Shown here: piece by piece, positions 31,857-44,296 of the stretch
Layout: every line of letters starts with the position of its first letter
How positions within the stretch are numbered: position 1 is the first letter of the stretch
From: Valencia hispanica
Taxonomy: Eukaryota > Chordata > Actinopteri > Cyprinodontiformes > Valenciidae
Assembly: GCA_963556495.2 (NCBI GenBank)
Contig: OY747715.1
Location: forward strand, 12,637,239 to 12,701,238
Direction: 5' to 3'
DNA length: 64,000 nt
Notes under the pieces: model-generated
Seen by the model: only the letters and a program-made list of their open reading frames with translations
Database searches by the model: none
Told to the model about the DNA's origin: nothing
Made by a program: the position numbers and the translations under genes

Positions 31857-33690
31857 ATGATGGAGTTTTACATGGGACACTGAAGCAAAGATCAGGTGCA
31901 ACACACAAGGCGCAGTGCCTTCGGTGCTCACAGCTTCATTGGACCGCTGCCAGCGGCTGCTTCTTGACTTGCTGCGGTGGGAGACACAATCATGGATCGA
32001 TCAGAGGCTCAGCTCTATGCAGACAGGATCTGTGCATTGTAAGTCTTGTTGTCTAACATCTGCTAATTACCAACTTTGTTGAAAGAATAATATCAAAGAT
32101 TAGAAGCAACATGATATGTGGGTTGTTGCACCCAGGCTAATGATTTTGGCCATTAATCCTTCCCGTGGTCTCTCTCTCTGGGGCGCACAACAGACTTATA
32201 GTTGTACGGTTGTGGTCTATCATATGTGTAGTTGTAAACATAACGTAAACAAAGTTTTTTTCTCTGTCAGAGCCGGCATTAAAATGTAGCCTATAGTTTT
32301 CTATTGATGGAGCTGACCGGACTCCATTCTGCTACGTCACTTCCGGCCTGGTGGTGGTTAAATTTTCTCACAAAGACGACTCCAAAAGCTAAAATAATTA
32401 ATGTATGAGTAAATTTTTATGTAGAAACTGTTCCTATTATATTTCTCAAAACAGTGGTTTAAGGGGGGCTCTAATCTGCAACCTGCACTTTAAAGTAAAG
32501 GTCAGGGCTACTGATCTTTATGAATCGGTACAACAACCCTTCTATAAGTTCTGTCAGATCATGGTGGCAACCACTGATGGTGAAGAGTCACATTAGAAAC
32601 AAGGAGAATAAGTAAGCTCGGTGTCCCTTCAGGGGAAAACAAAGCAAGCATTGCAAACGGTGGGTTGCATAAACATGAGAGCTAATCACAAAAACACTGA
32701 CATGTCATCTATTTATTTCAGTGGAGTGTGGGACAGAGTTAGGAAATAAAAATGCACAAAGGTCCTGATCATTATGGAAGTGAGTACGATGATTTTCTGT
32801 GTCCAGGTCTCTTTATGAGACATGGTTTGGTGATGAGAGATTTTCTTTTATAAAATGTGAATAATATGAGATTCTTTGTTTTGTAAATAATGTTTTAGTT
32901 CTTTAAAAATGGCAGGGAAATGATTGAACCACAGCAATGATATATTTGTGAAGATAGTTATGAATAACAGTAATTGTGGATCTCTGGTTATTGATTTAGT
33001 AAATTGTTTTTAGTCACTATAATTACACACTTTTTGGATTAATAAATATGCTGAGAATGGAAAAAGTGGAATTCAGAAAAATAAAAATGGAAAAAGTGAA
33101 ATTTTGAAAAAAATAAAACAGAATTTGTAAAATAATTAAAGGGATTTCATAGGGCCCTAGAGAAGTGTGTGACAGTAAAAAAGAAAAATGGTGGAGGTGA
33201 CGTAGGCAAAGTTATGTAGCCTACCTTTTTGAAAAACGATGCTGATGAAGCTGACAAGTAACCAATGTTTACAGTTTAAAAAAGTTTTTCATTGTTACTG
33301 TTTAGTCTAAAATGCACATGCCAGTGATTGATTTTAAGTTTTTCTTTTCTGAGCATCACACAGACTGAGCAGTCTTGATTAAATATTACCAACTGAGTTG
33401 ATTAACTGAAATTGGAAATAGTGTTAAGACTTAAAATGATCAAATTAGCTGCAACCACTAGAAGTTTTTGCAGCTCATTTTATACATTTTTGATATTCAG
33501 TATATTGTATGCAGAATGCTGGTGCTAGTAGTTCGTACAGATAAATAATTCAATATTTTCAGATTCTCAATAGTATTTCAAGTTGGAGGGGGGGGGTTGA
33601 AAAAAATGTGTGTTCACTGGGGGGGCATAGTAGAACATAATTGAAAACCACTGCTTTAAGCTCATTAAACTGCCACTCATGAATTTAGTA
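31857..33690. other. No gene confidently recognised
   Basis: At 31993-32040 an ATG-led short frame (MDRSEAQLYADRICAL) runs straight into a donor-like attgtaagtc. It is a weak first-exon candidate with nothing to connect it to. A 63-codon ORF at 32405-32596 has scattered Cys but no domain. The remainder is AT-rich. Confidence 0.3.
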
Positions 33691-33705
33691 GTTCGATTGC
33701 ATCTT

Positions 33706-33760
33706 TGAGTGAGTAAGTAAGTAAGTAAGTAAGTAATTAAGTAAGTAAGTAAGTAAGTAA
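33706..33760. repeat. (GTAA)n microsatellite
   Basis: About a dozen tandem gtaa units with one variant (taattaag). Confidence 0.9.
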
Positions 33761-33974
33761 ATTCAATTAAAAATAGGACCCAGCATGGTGTCCGCTGTAT
33801 TGATTTTATAATAAAGTAAATGTAAAGAATCACATTAAGTAATAAGAGAGTTAGAAAATATATTGAAATCCATAGTGGGAAAGCACATTTGGATTAAATG
33901 ACACATCTAAGGTCTCCTTATCTGTGCAATAACTACTCTGAAGTACTACATCGAGCAATGCTGCAAGCTATTGA

Positions 33975-34200
33975 AAGTTTCACAATTTGTAACATTTTGA
34001 CGAAAAGCTTTAAATCATTTTATTGTGACTTTATGTGATAGACCTACATAAAGTAGTGTATTATTGTGAGGTGGAAGGGAAATAAATTGTTTTCCTGCTT
34101 TTTGTTTTTACTGAAAAAAATCATGTGTCTCATGCGTTTGTATAGATCCCCCTCTACTCTGATGTCCTGTGGAACCAATTGACTTCATAATTTTTCTTAC
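33975..34200 (-). mobile_element. Tc1/mariner-like element, terminal fragment
   Basis: The sequence contains ttttatgtgatagacctaca-like wording, gtgaggtggaaggg and ctctgatgtcctgtggaacc, in the order expected for the end of a fish Tc1 family whose other copies start at 41318 and 52090. Strongly diverged and without TIR closure. Confidence 0.5.
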
Positions 34201-35337
34201 GCACCACAGAGCACTGTTCGTCCACCTAACCTGACAGAGCAGTCAAGGTTGACATGGTTGTTTAAGGAATGAGAAGCTATCAGTTGCATCAGTCAGGGTT
34301 AAATCCTGTTAGCTGAAAAATATTCAGTCATGCAGTAATTATTCAATAGGAGCCTCTACCTCTTTGATTAGTTAAATCTTGGGAGCGTTTTTGGTTTTTT
34401 TGGCCTATTAATTAAAGGAATAAATCATTTAAGTAATTTCTATTGCAATGCACTGCGATGCTCCAAAAATGTAAGTCATTTGTTAGCTTAGAAACGCCTT
34501 ACCAATCAGGATTCCTCTGGGACACCATCAGAGGTTGTTCTTACAGTTTCTTTTAGTCACTTGTCTATGTACTATGTTTAAAACTGAAGATAATTTTTAA
34601 ATTGTGAAGTGAGGACATCTGGAGTTTTATACTGAATAAATGCAGATTGCTCTCATCTGCTGGATTGATGGAACCTTTTGGACCAGTATGTAATTAGAGA
34701 AATCTGCTTTGGGAATCATGGTGAGACGCTGCAGATAGCGGGTGCCAAAGATTAGGAACAACACAAGAATTTTTTGCTTTAGTACTCTTACAGACGCTTT
34801 TATCCTAAGTTACTTTTCACTGCAGAATTAGTATCCCTTAAGGCAGGTAACAGAGAGTATTTAGCCTGCTCTCCAAGGCTAGGTTAACAATAAATGGTGA
34901 TGTTAAACCTGGAGACCTGCACCTTGCATACAAACCTAATTTAGCTTCTGAGTTGCATCTGTTGACAATGTAATATTTTCCTATCATATCACCTCTTGGT
35001 GGTTAAATGACACCTGATAGAAAAATTCACATCTGATTTTTTAAGCTCACACCCACCACATTCTAACAATTTCCATACATTCAGAAAGCCCTTTACCCTT
35101 ATATACTGTAATTTTATATACTATAAAATATATGTAGAAAAAACTATCCTGGGAACATAATCCTATCAGTAAAAGGATAAAAACTAAAAACCGATATTTA
35201 CACTGATCTGGGATGTGAATCTAGACGTGGTTTGTAGCTTAAAGTATTGCGATGGATCCTCCAATGACAGAATGTATTAAGCCTGTATACTGTAACCAAA
35301 ATACACAGCCTCTCCACTGATGTGTATGCAGTGTGTG
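34201..35337. other. No gene recognised
   Basis: AT-rich, no sustained ORF, no clear repeat ends. Confidence 0.4.
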
Positions 35338-35506
35338 TGCGTGTCCTTGTTTAGCTATCCTATTTAGGACCTTCTCTGGCATATTCGCTAAACTTCTGAA
35401 GACTGATGGACCTTATAGGGACCAAAGCCCTGTCCTTATATGGTGGACCCCATTTTTAGGGTTAGGGTCCTAATATGGGTATAAAGACAGACTTGTGTGT
35501 GTGTGT

Positions 35507-35582
<76 letters not shown>
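35338..35582 (+). repeat. Inverted second copy of the telomere-motif dispersed repeat plus long (GT)n
   Basis: Matches the unit at 19995-20313 in inverse orientation (tcctatttaggaccttctct, ttctgaagactgatggacct, gggttagggtcctaatatgg) but lacks about 120 internal bases. It is followed by about 85 bp of (GT)n, which encodes only artefactual Cys/Val or His/Thr strings. Confidence 0.75.
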
Positions 35583-35587
<5 letters not shown>

Positions 35588-36027
35588 TGTGGTGCTGATG
35601 CTGTGCTGTTGTCATTGTTAGTTAGTCCTGACGACTCTGATGAACACCAGGACACTTTTACTAATGTGCAGACCTGTAACGTTCTGAAGTCTGTTACAAT
35701 GACATAACAGCAGAAAAACCAAAGTATTGGCAGATATTGTTCATCTTCTTTAAACCAATTTTAAAACATGGTGATAAAGGACTTCATTCATTATTTACTC
35801 AGAAAAAATGCAAAAAAGACAATATTCAAGATGGAGTTTACTTTTTTGCTTTAGGGTCAGGGTGTCTCTTTTTAGAATCAGCTTTTTTTGCCAAGTTTGA
35901 ACACGAACAAGGAATTTAACTTGGATTTGGCTTTACTCTCAATTCATAGGTATTAAATATTTTAAAATATAAATATTTCAAAAAGGTTAAACAACATTTT
36001 TTATTTCTTTCTTGTAAAAAATATATA

Positions 36028-36245
36028 CAGTGGACCCCTGATATTTGCAGGGGTTAATGACCATAGCCACTTGTGAATACTTGAGAGCCCCTATAAAAAT
36101 GCTTATAACTGCCTATTTTATTTGCTCAAACACCAAAAATACCAAAATATACCAATTATATAAACATGCATTAATACTCATAGTGGAAACCATTTTAGGT
36201 CTACCGCAGAAGCTAACATCTACAGTATTCCTTATTTTCGCTTTT
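36028..36245 (+). mobile_element. Tigger/pogo-like terminal fragment
   Basis: Starts cagtggacccctgatatttg followed by caggggttaatgacc, preceded by TA. This is the wording of Tigger-type terminal repeats. The right end is not detected. Confidence 0.5.
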
Positions 36246-36254
36246 GGGGGTACA

Positions 36255-36470
36255 GGTTAAGCTCTAGGTAGTTCTGACCTCACCAGTGGACAATCCACTC
36301 CACCTTTTCACTGTCTTTGCTGTCCTGAATCCAACCAATAACAGTAGTGCCATCTGAAAAAATGTAGGAGCTTCCCAAAGGGGTCTGCTTAGGTGGAGTA
36401 ATTAGTGCAGAAAGAAGAGGAGTGGGGAGAGACACACCCCTAGGGGCGCCAGTGGTTATTGTGGTGATAC
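36255..36470 (-). pseudogene. LINE RT fragment (Rex1/CR1-like)
   Basis: Minus-strand reading gives FSDGTTVIGWIQDSKDSEKV, corresponding to the F-A-D-D-T-T block of RT in which the second and third positions are altered, followed by the usual Q-D-x-D-E-S segment. Around 215 bp remain. The block is the same region as the relic at 19075-19345. Confidence 0.5.
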
Positions 36471-36477
36471 TTTAGTA

Positions 36478-39400
36478 TTATTTTTTTAACATGTCCTTTC
36501 TGGCAGTAGTACACTCAGAATTGGTGTCTGAGTACCAAGTACAAGCCCAACAGATTTACTTTTAACAGCTTTTTCTATAGTACTCCACTTGATGTATATA
36601 TGTTGACGATATTAGAGGATGGAGAACAAAAAGAACACAAGAAAAACAACCTAGTCCTCCACATCCGCAAGACGGCAGAGAGGTGGAAATTAAACAACCA
36701 AAAAAAAGGAGCAACATTAACAAAACAAACCAAATAATATGAACTAAGGACTACACATCCACAACACACAAAAATGGGTATATAAATACAACAACAACGT
36801 CCCTGAAAAGCTTTTCACACCAATTATTCAAGATCTATTGATGATAACCTCAGCCCAAGAATATATCTGTAGATGTCCCCACACCTATGTGTGTGTGTGA
36901 GCATTAACTGTTTGATAGCTGGTGTTAGGAGCCATCAATCTGCCCTACAGGTATCGACGCAGACATGAAGGAGGTCGGAGGTCAGGGACACAGACGTCCA
37001 GAGGGCCCCAGAGCCTAGGAGCGCCAGGGCCGACCGCACCTACCAAGAGAGGAACAGATGGAAGCCCCAGGTGAACATCTAGCAAATACAATGCAGGGGC
37101 CCTGGAGGCTGTAGGGATGAGCCCATGGGCTCCGCTGGCAAGCAGTCGGGGGGGGGGGGGGGGCAGCCGGCCGATGGACGACACAAGCCGCCACTGCCAC
37201 CCCGGGAAAGCCCCCACACCCCAGAAACCCCCCCCCCCATGCCTGGGTGCCACAGCTACAGCGGATGGACGGGTACCCCAGGCTACGCCCAGCCAGCACC
37301 CAGACACAAAGATCTACCAGCTCCTGGGCCAAGATCCCGCCCCACACAGAGCGCCGAGACCAGGCACCAAACCAGGGCCAGACAAACCCACCAATGAACT
37401 AACCAGGCACTCCACCAAACGGCACCACCCAACAATCCAAAACTGGCACCCACAAAACAGGTGCCCCACCCAACACGAGGAAGACATTGGCCGCCCGACA
37501 CACCGGACGACCCAGGCCGGCCAGGCATGCACCAGGGCCAAACCGGACTGCACCTGGGCCCCCAGCCCCAAACATCGAGAGCCCCCAACTCACCAGCTGG
37601 CAGGGGGCATCACTGGCAGGGAGTGAGGGAGGGGAAATAGGCCCCCATTATATGTAGGGCCTGAGATGCGCCAGGCGAGAGGGCAGCCGAGGACCCAACC
37701 TGACAGGTAGACAGAGACATACAGAGACAGTCATACATGCCCTCCCTCTTACGCACATTCATTTTCACCTGCACACTAAGACATCCAAGAAAGGACGCTG
37801 TACACTCACTCATACGCCCCATACACACCCTATACTCCCAGGTCCAGGTACCGATGCCCCAGCAGAGCAACCTGTCCCTGCACCTGGGAGACGAACCCAC
37901 TACCCTCTGGGATGGTGACATGCACACCGCTCAAACCCCCACAGTAGCAAGAGCAGCCCACCAGCCCGGGCCCATGACCAGACAGCCTTAACCACCTCCC
38001 GGACCCCCAACCCCTGATGGTCGGTAGCGAACAGGGGCGTGGAAAGACCCCTAGCCTCCCTTCTCCTGCTTGAATGTGGTGTTGATGCGTGTTGTTATAT
38101 TGTGCTCTTAAAACAGAGGGCTAGGTCATGGGAACGCTGTCAGACACCCCCACCCCCCACCCCAACCCCTCAGTGTCTAAGAGCAGTTAAGCAGTAGGCA
38201 CCGGCACAAGAGGTGAGGGTCATTGAAGGTCTCCTCCCCAGGAGCCAGAAGATTTGGCCACCGCAAGGACCCTACATCTGTGTGTCTCATGAAAATTTTA
38301 TAAGTGAAAGTGTCTAAGTTGTGTAGTAAAACTGGGACCAGGGCTGCCACCGGACAGCGAAGATGGGAAATCCAATATACCTACACAGACCAGGAGTACA
38401 CCGAGGCCCCGGGCGGCCGACCCACCAGGCTGACATCCCCCATCCCCCGACCACTGCCGTCTGATGGCTCAGCAAGCAACCGAATCCAGCGCCCCCAACT
38501 ACCCGCCCTGCACATCCACCACCCGGCCGGTCCACCGTGGAGCCCAACTGACACCGGCGAATTGTCTGACCCAGTCAAATGCCCGACCTCAGCACCCCGC
38601 AGAGCACAAAGACCCAGACCTGGGAGCTATGTCCAGTGCTAAAAGGACTGACCGGGCCCAGGAATGCCGCTCCACCCGCCGCAGCCACCCGCCGCAGCCA
38701 CCAGCCGCAACCACCAGCCGACACCCCAATGTGCAAATATGTCGAGGGGCCTTCCAGGAGCCGGCGACGAGAACCAGCCCAGAGAGGAGGAAAAAGAACG
38801 CAGCACATGCAGGCCACCGGCCGCCCACGATCCCCACCTACCGGGACCGGCAGCAGAGGCCCCCACGCCGGCTAACGCAGTCAGGGGGCACGGTGCCCTA
38901 GGGCCCCCCCAGACCCACCCAGGAGCAGCACAGCCACCAGGCCAGTAACCCATGTCCGCCAGTGCAACCCCCCTATGGCACCGCATGCAGCCGTCAGGAG
39001 TCACCACCCACAGCCACCAAAGTCCCACCCCGGGTGGGGGCCACAGCTCCTAGCTCCCCATCTGCAAAGCGATCCCACTCCCAAGGAACCCCCATAGATG
39101 CCCCCAACCACAAAACGCCCCACATCTGCAACACTGTCCCACACGACAAAATCAAGGGCCCCCAACCCTACTAGGAGATGGAGCTGATCAAGGGTGTCCA
39201 GAGAGATTGATCAGATGTGGAGGCAGAGGTTATCTCAAGACCAATGTGATCCAGCGGGAGATCTCTGTACTGATTAATATTAGGATCATTTTTATTTTTC
39301 CAGTTCAGGAGTATAGTTTTCTTAGCTATGCATAAGGCAGTGTGAACTAATTGCATTGACTTTGTGTCTATGGTGACATCATTTAAATTTCCTAGCAGGC

Positions 39401-39485
39401 AAACTGAGGTAGAAGATGGGATATTAAATTTCAGACACTTTGATAGGTCCTCACATATCTGGCACCTGTTGGGACTCCAATTTCG
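36478..39485 (-). mobile_element. L1 LINE, 5'-truncated: ORF2 C-terminus plus GC-rich 3' UTR
   Basis: Read on the minus strand: the ORF2 end (39171-39485), then a GC-rich 3' UTR of about 2.7 kb, ending at a short T tract near 36480-36487 (the poly-A side). The same 3' UTR recurs at 47756-50703: both share cctcagcccaagaatatatc (36848-36867 and 48162-48181), gttgatgcgtgttgttat and dozens of other blocks. The UTR contains a 14- to 15-base G run near 37149 and many CCCC/GGGG tracts. Open frames in it overlap in several phases on both strands and show no conserved domain, so they are not genes. Confidence 0.75.
39171..39485 (-). pseudogene. L1 ORF2 C-terminal remnant
   Basis: Reads SVCLLGNLNDVTIDTKSMQ, ALCIAKKTILLNWKNKND and LPLDHIGLEITSAS before a stop at 39171. 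The AKK-ILLNWK segment is the hallmark of the extreme C-terminus of fish L1 ORF2. It is open from about 39480 to the natural-looking stop, with the GC-rich 3' UTR following. Confidence 0.7.
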
Positions 39486-40900
<1,415 letters not shown>

Positions 40901-41317
40901 TTATTGATGGTTATATAAACCAGACAAAAACTCGCTCACTCTGTCTAACAACACACCAAAATCTCTTAACAGGTGGACAGAACCAAAACGCATGAATATA
41001 ATTGTATACAGTATATTGCTTGTACATTGTAAGCAAGTATTAGATGGTGTAAAACCCATCTTGAACTTCCGTTGACCTGTATAGTGTACTCTATGAAGGA
41101 TTTTGTATTGTATTAATTGTAAATTGGGATTTTTTGTTATTTTAAAGGTTCTAAGACATATCTGAGACCAGAGGTTTTGGTCAAAGGTGACGTCAAGGCC
41201 ACCTCCCATTTTGAAATGGGAAGGGCTACCGATCTAATGTAGTTAATGTTTTGCACATTTTAGACAGCAATTTGAGGGGTTTAAGATTAAGAAAATCTAA
41301 GACTCTTAATGGTATTT

Positions 41318-41478
41318 GTACAGTGGCTTGCAAAAGTATTCGGCCCCCTTGAACTTTTCCACATTTTGTCACATTACAGCCACAAACATGAATCAATTTT
41401 ATTGGAATTCCACATGAAAGACCAATACATGTGTACACCACTTTGTATTGGTCTTTCACGGTCATTGGTCTTTCCTTT
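41318..41478 (+). mobile_element. Tc1/mariner MITE inserted in L1
   Basis: Begins cagtggcttgcaaaagtatt and cggcccccttgaactttt, the familiar start of a fish Tc1 family. It then shows an inverted pair, atgaaagaccaatac and gtattggtctttcac, around 41415-41460, so the element folds into a hairpin. The far terminus is poorly preserved. Confidence 0.65.
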
Positions 41479-41479
41479 T

Positions 41480-41998
41480 TGCGAGAGCTTTGCAGATTAT
41501 TTTAAGATCAACATTAATAAGGGAAATGGGATGATAGCTGGTAGGAAACACAGGGTCTTTACCTGATTTCAGTAGAAGACTAATGTAGGCAGAATTCCTA
41601 TTTGGTGGAAGTCGGCCATTTTCCTTGGTTTCCTGCAGCATTCTGTGGAATGTTGGTGCCAGAATATTCCAGAATTATTTATAGAACTCTGCTGGAAATC
41701 CATATGGGCCTGGAGCCTTTTTATTGGGCATGCTTTGGAGGGCCTCCAGGAGTTTAGCTGCTGATAGTGATGAATCCAGGGCCATCGCTTGACTATCCGA
41801 TAATTTAGGAAGTGTTATTTTATCCAAAAATTGTTCAATTTCATGATCTGATGGGTTTATCCCCGGTGAGTATAAAGCCTTGTAAAATTCTTTAAAGGTG
41901 TTTTTTTTTCTTTCAGGATCATATACTGTATTCCCAGTCTGATCCTTATTAGCATATATAGTTGTTTTTTCTTTATTTATTTTAAGCTGCTTAGACAA
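41480..41998 (-). pseudogene. L1 ORF2 linker and first RT block
   Basis: Open at 41675-41998: KKNTFKEFYKALYSPG, FLDKITLPKLSDSQAMALDS and the L1 hallmark KAPGPYGFPAEFYK. The reading continues in another frame to about 41480 with SGKDP and SYHPISLINVDLKIICKALA, the R-P-I-S-L-L-N-x-D block. The sequence breaks off at the MITE. Confidence 0.7.
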
Positions 41999-42296
41999 AA
42001 ATCTACCTGATGTATTACCTTGTTCAAATTTTCTATCATAAGTCTTTGAATTAAGAACTGGGTCTGTTTATTAATAATTTCATTTAATTCTAGCTTTGCT
42101 TTACGGATTTTGCCTAGTCTCTCCTCATCCAAGGAAGATTCTAATGTTATAATAGTTTCTTCTAATTCCTGATACGTTTGTTTTCCATTTTCTTTTTATT
42201 TGATGAGAATGAGATTATTTTACCTTTAAGCACAGCTTTTCCTGCCTCCCCAAGAATGGATGGCGACGTATCTGGGAGTTCATTTTACTCCAAATA

Positions 42297-42890
42297 TTAA
42301 ACCCATTCTTTTTCGAAATATTTTATAATTTCTTTATCCTTAAGTAATGATATATTAAATCTCAAATTTCTGCTTTGAGGTGTTTCTTTCTTATTTACTA
42401 GTGTTAGAGAAACAGGAGCATGATTGCTAACAGCTATAGGGTGTATCTCAGTGTCTGAAATGTCAGTCAACTGTGAGCTGCTGACTAACAAATAATCCAG
42501 TCGAGAATAATAATGGTGGACATTTGAGAAGAAAGTATATTTTCTGTCATTGGGATGAAGAGATCGCCATGCATCACAAAGTCCATAATCGCTTATGTAC
42601 TGCTTAACTATATCAATCGATTGAGTCCCTGCTGTACTGAGCCTGTTTATTTCTTCATTTAAACCAAAATTGAGGTTGCCCCCAAGAAGAAGATAGTAAT
42701 CCAAGTGTTCAAGGAGCACCAATAAGAAGGTATGAAAGAATGAGGGGTCATCAACATTTGGGTCATATATACTGACAATACATAACTTTTGGTTATGTAT
42801 AGATAGTTTTTCTGTAATAAATCTACCCTCTGGATCTGTAACTGTATCTATTACTGTAAAATTAACATTTTGCTACTTTAGTATTATGAA
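42297..42890 (-). pseudogene. L1 endonuclease fragment
   Basis: Reads VTDPEGRF, LSIHNQKLCIVSIYDP, YYLLLGGNLNFGLNEEINRL (the expected GGDFN motif has become GGNLN), LCDAWRSLHPNDRKYTFFS, YSRLDYLLVSSSQL and the terminal SNHAPVSL (expected SDHAP, so the catalytic Asp is Asn). The nuclease would be inactive on these two substitutions alone. The N-terminal QETH segment is absent here. It is preserved separately in the fragment at 4255-4602. Confidence 0.7.
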
Positions 42891-43240
42891 TGTGGCGTCC
42901 CTTTATTATGGCTCCTGTGCTGTTTATTTATTGTTCACCTTCCTCTAAGCTTTCATATGTTATTAAGACATTAGGGTCCTAAATGGAAAACCTCCTGAAG
43001 TTTTTTTCTTGGTAGGTTAAAAAGAACCCTTACAACCTTTTAAAATTTAAATCTACATGAACTGGAAGTGTACTTGTTTTTGCACACTGGGTATTGAACA
43101 TGTGGTTTTAGGTCTGCATCATGTAGACCTGCGTCTCAGTCAGTGAAGACAAATATCCTGCTGATCTAAGGATTAAAACACACCTCCCTGCAGCTGTCTG
43201 CCTCCGTGCCAGCCACAAACAGCCACCACTGTGAACGCAG
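42891..43240. other. No feature recognised
   Basis: AT-rich DNA between the L1 fragment and a (GT)n array. Confidence 0.4.
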
Positions 43241-43358
<118 letters not shown>

Positions 43359-43652
43359 TGGCTGAGTTGCCGCACTCCTTTCTGTATTCTGTGCCCTGAT
43401 AAGTCTGCAATGACACAAAGTGAGACACAAAGCGCTAAAAGAACTGAAAACCCAACCAATGCCTTTTTCTTAGTTGCCACGACAACGGGCATAAAAAAAT
43501 AATTAGTAAGTATTTTAAAAGCTGATTGGCTGCGAATAGTTTGCGAAGAGGGAACAGTTAACTGCTTTGGAGAAAAAGGGAAGATAAAACATGCATTTGT
43601 AGATGTGACACTTGAACAATAACTGTCTGCCTGAAGTCAAAGGGGATATGAG

Positions 43653-43790
43653 CACTCCATCCATCCATTATCTGTACCCGTCCATCCTATGCAGGATTGC
43701 GGGGGGGCTGTTGCCTATCTCCAGCAGTCACAGGGCAAGAGGCCGGGTACACCCTGGACAGGTCGCCAGTCCTGCGCAGAGGATATTGGA
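43653..43790 (-). mobile_element. SINE 3' fragment (DANA/V-SINE-like)
   Basis: Plus-strand ccatccattatctgtacccg, then ctatctccagcagtca, cgggtacaccctggacaggt and cgccagtcctgcgcag. This is the reverse complement of the SINE tail and 3' body. The head is missing, as in ordinary 5' truncation. Confidence 0.75.
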
Positions 43791-44174
43791 ACTGTTTTTC
43801 TCAAATCTGAAATAAATGCAAACCTACAAAACAACCACAGCTCTTGTAGAAATGATACAAACAGCACCCCAAAACTGTCTTGGAAAATCCAGGATGTTTT
43901 GAAAAGTTTACCTTGGACCAGAAGTTCCTAGCCTATTCTTCGTGGATGCTCATACATGGGTCAAGCTTTTATTTTTTTTAAAGTTAAAGGACTATGTGTC
44001 ATCATTGGGGACTGCTGTTCACTGTGTGTGTAAGGAGTTTATAAATGTCAGCAAATAACCCAATGGGTCATTAGCTGTCAATTTGAAGGCTCAGCTTTAA
44101 TATTTGATCTCTCTGGAGCCAAAGATTCCCGAGGAGAGGTGGAGAGAGGGATCATTCAGAGCTTATTGCACCAG

Positions 44175-44296
44175 CCCCTTGCACGGTTCGCAAGGGGCTG
44201 GTGGTAAGTGGGCAAGACAGATAGTATTTCCTGGGCAACTCACCAGTCTAGCACAGGAAAAAAACATAATCAACCACACACATACACACACACCCA
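44175..44296 (-). mobile_element. Very old SINE 3' fragment with adjacent hairpin
   Basis: The phrases gggcaagaca, cctgggcaactcaccagt and ctagcacagg track the SINE body with many changes, followed by a (CACA)n-like remnant. A perfect 10-base stem around a 7-base loop (agccccttgc / gcaaggggct) occupies 44175-44201. Confidence 0.45.

Larger units (their letters stand above)
40901..42890 (-). mobile_element. L1 LINE body, RT core missing, split by a Tc1 MITE
   Basis: Minus strand, 5' to 3': endonuclease (42890-42297), linker and RT start (41998-41480), the MITE at 41318-41478, then ORF2 C-terminal parts (41317-40901; WSQICLRTFKITKNPNLQL, HRVHYTGQRKFKMGFTPS). The RT blocks after the first (catalytic Asp, QG block, YADD, thumb) should lie where the MITE now is, but about 1 kb is absent. 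The C-terminal end partly overlaps the homologous part at 39485, so this copy and the one at 36478-39485 are probably two insertions. Confidence 0.7.

Noticed and set aside
36945..39174. Many overlapping open frames of 60-170 codons on both strands
   Set aside because: They lie in the GC-rich L1 3' UTR, read as Pro/Arg/Gly strings in several phases at once, and recur in the second UTR copy without frame conservation.
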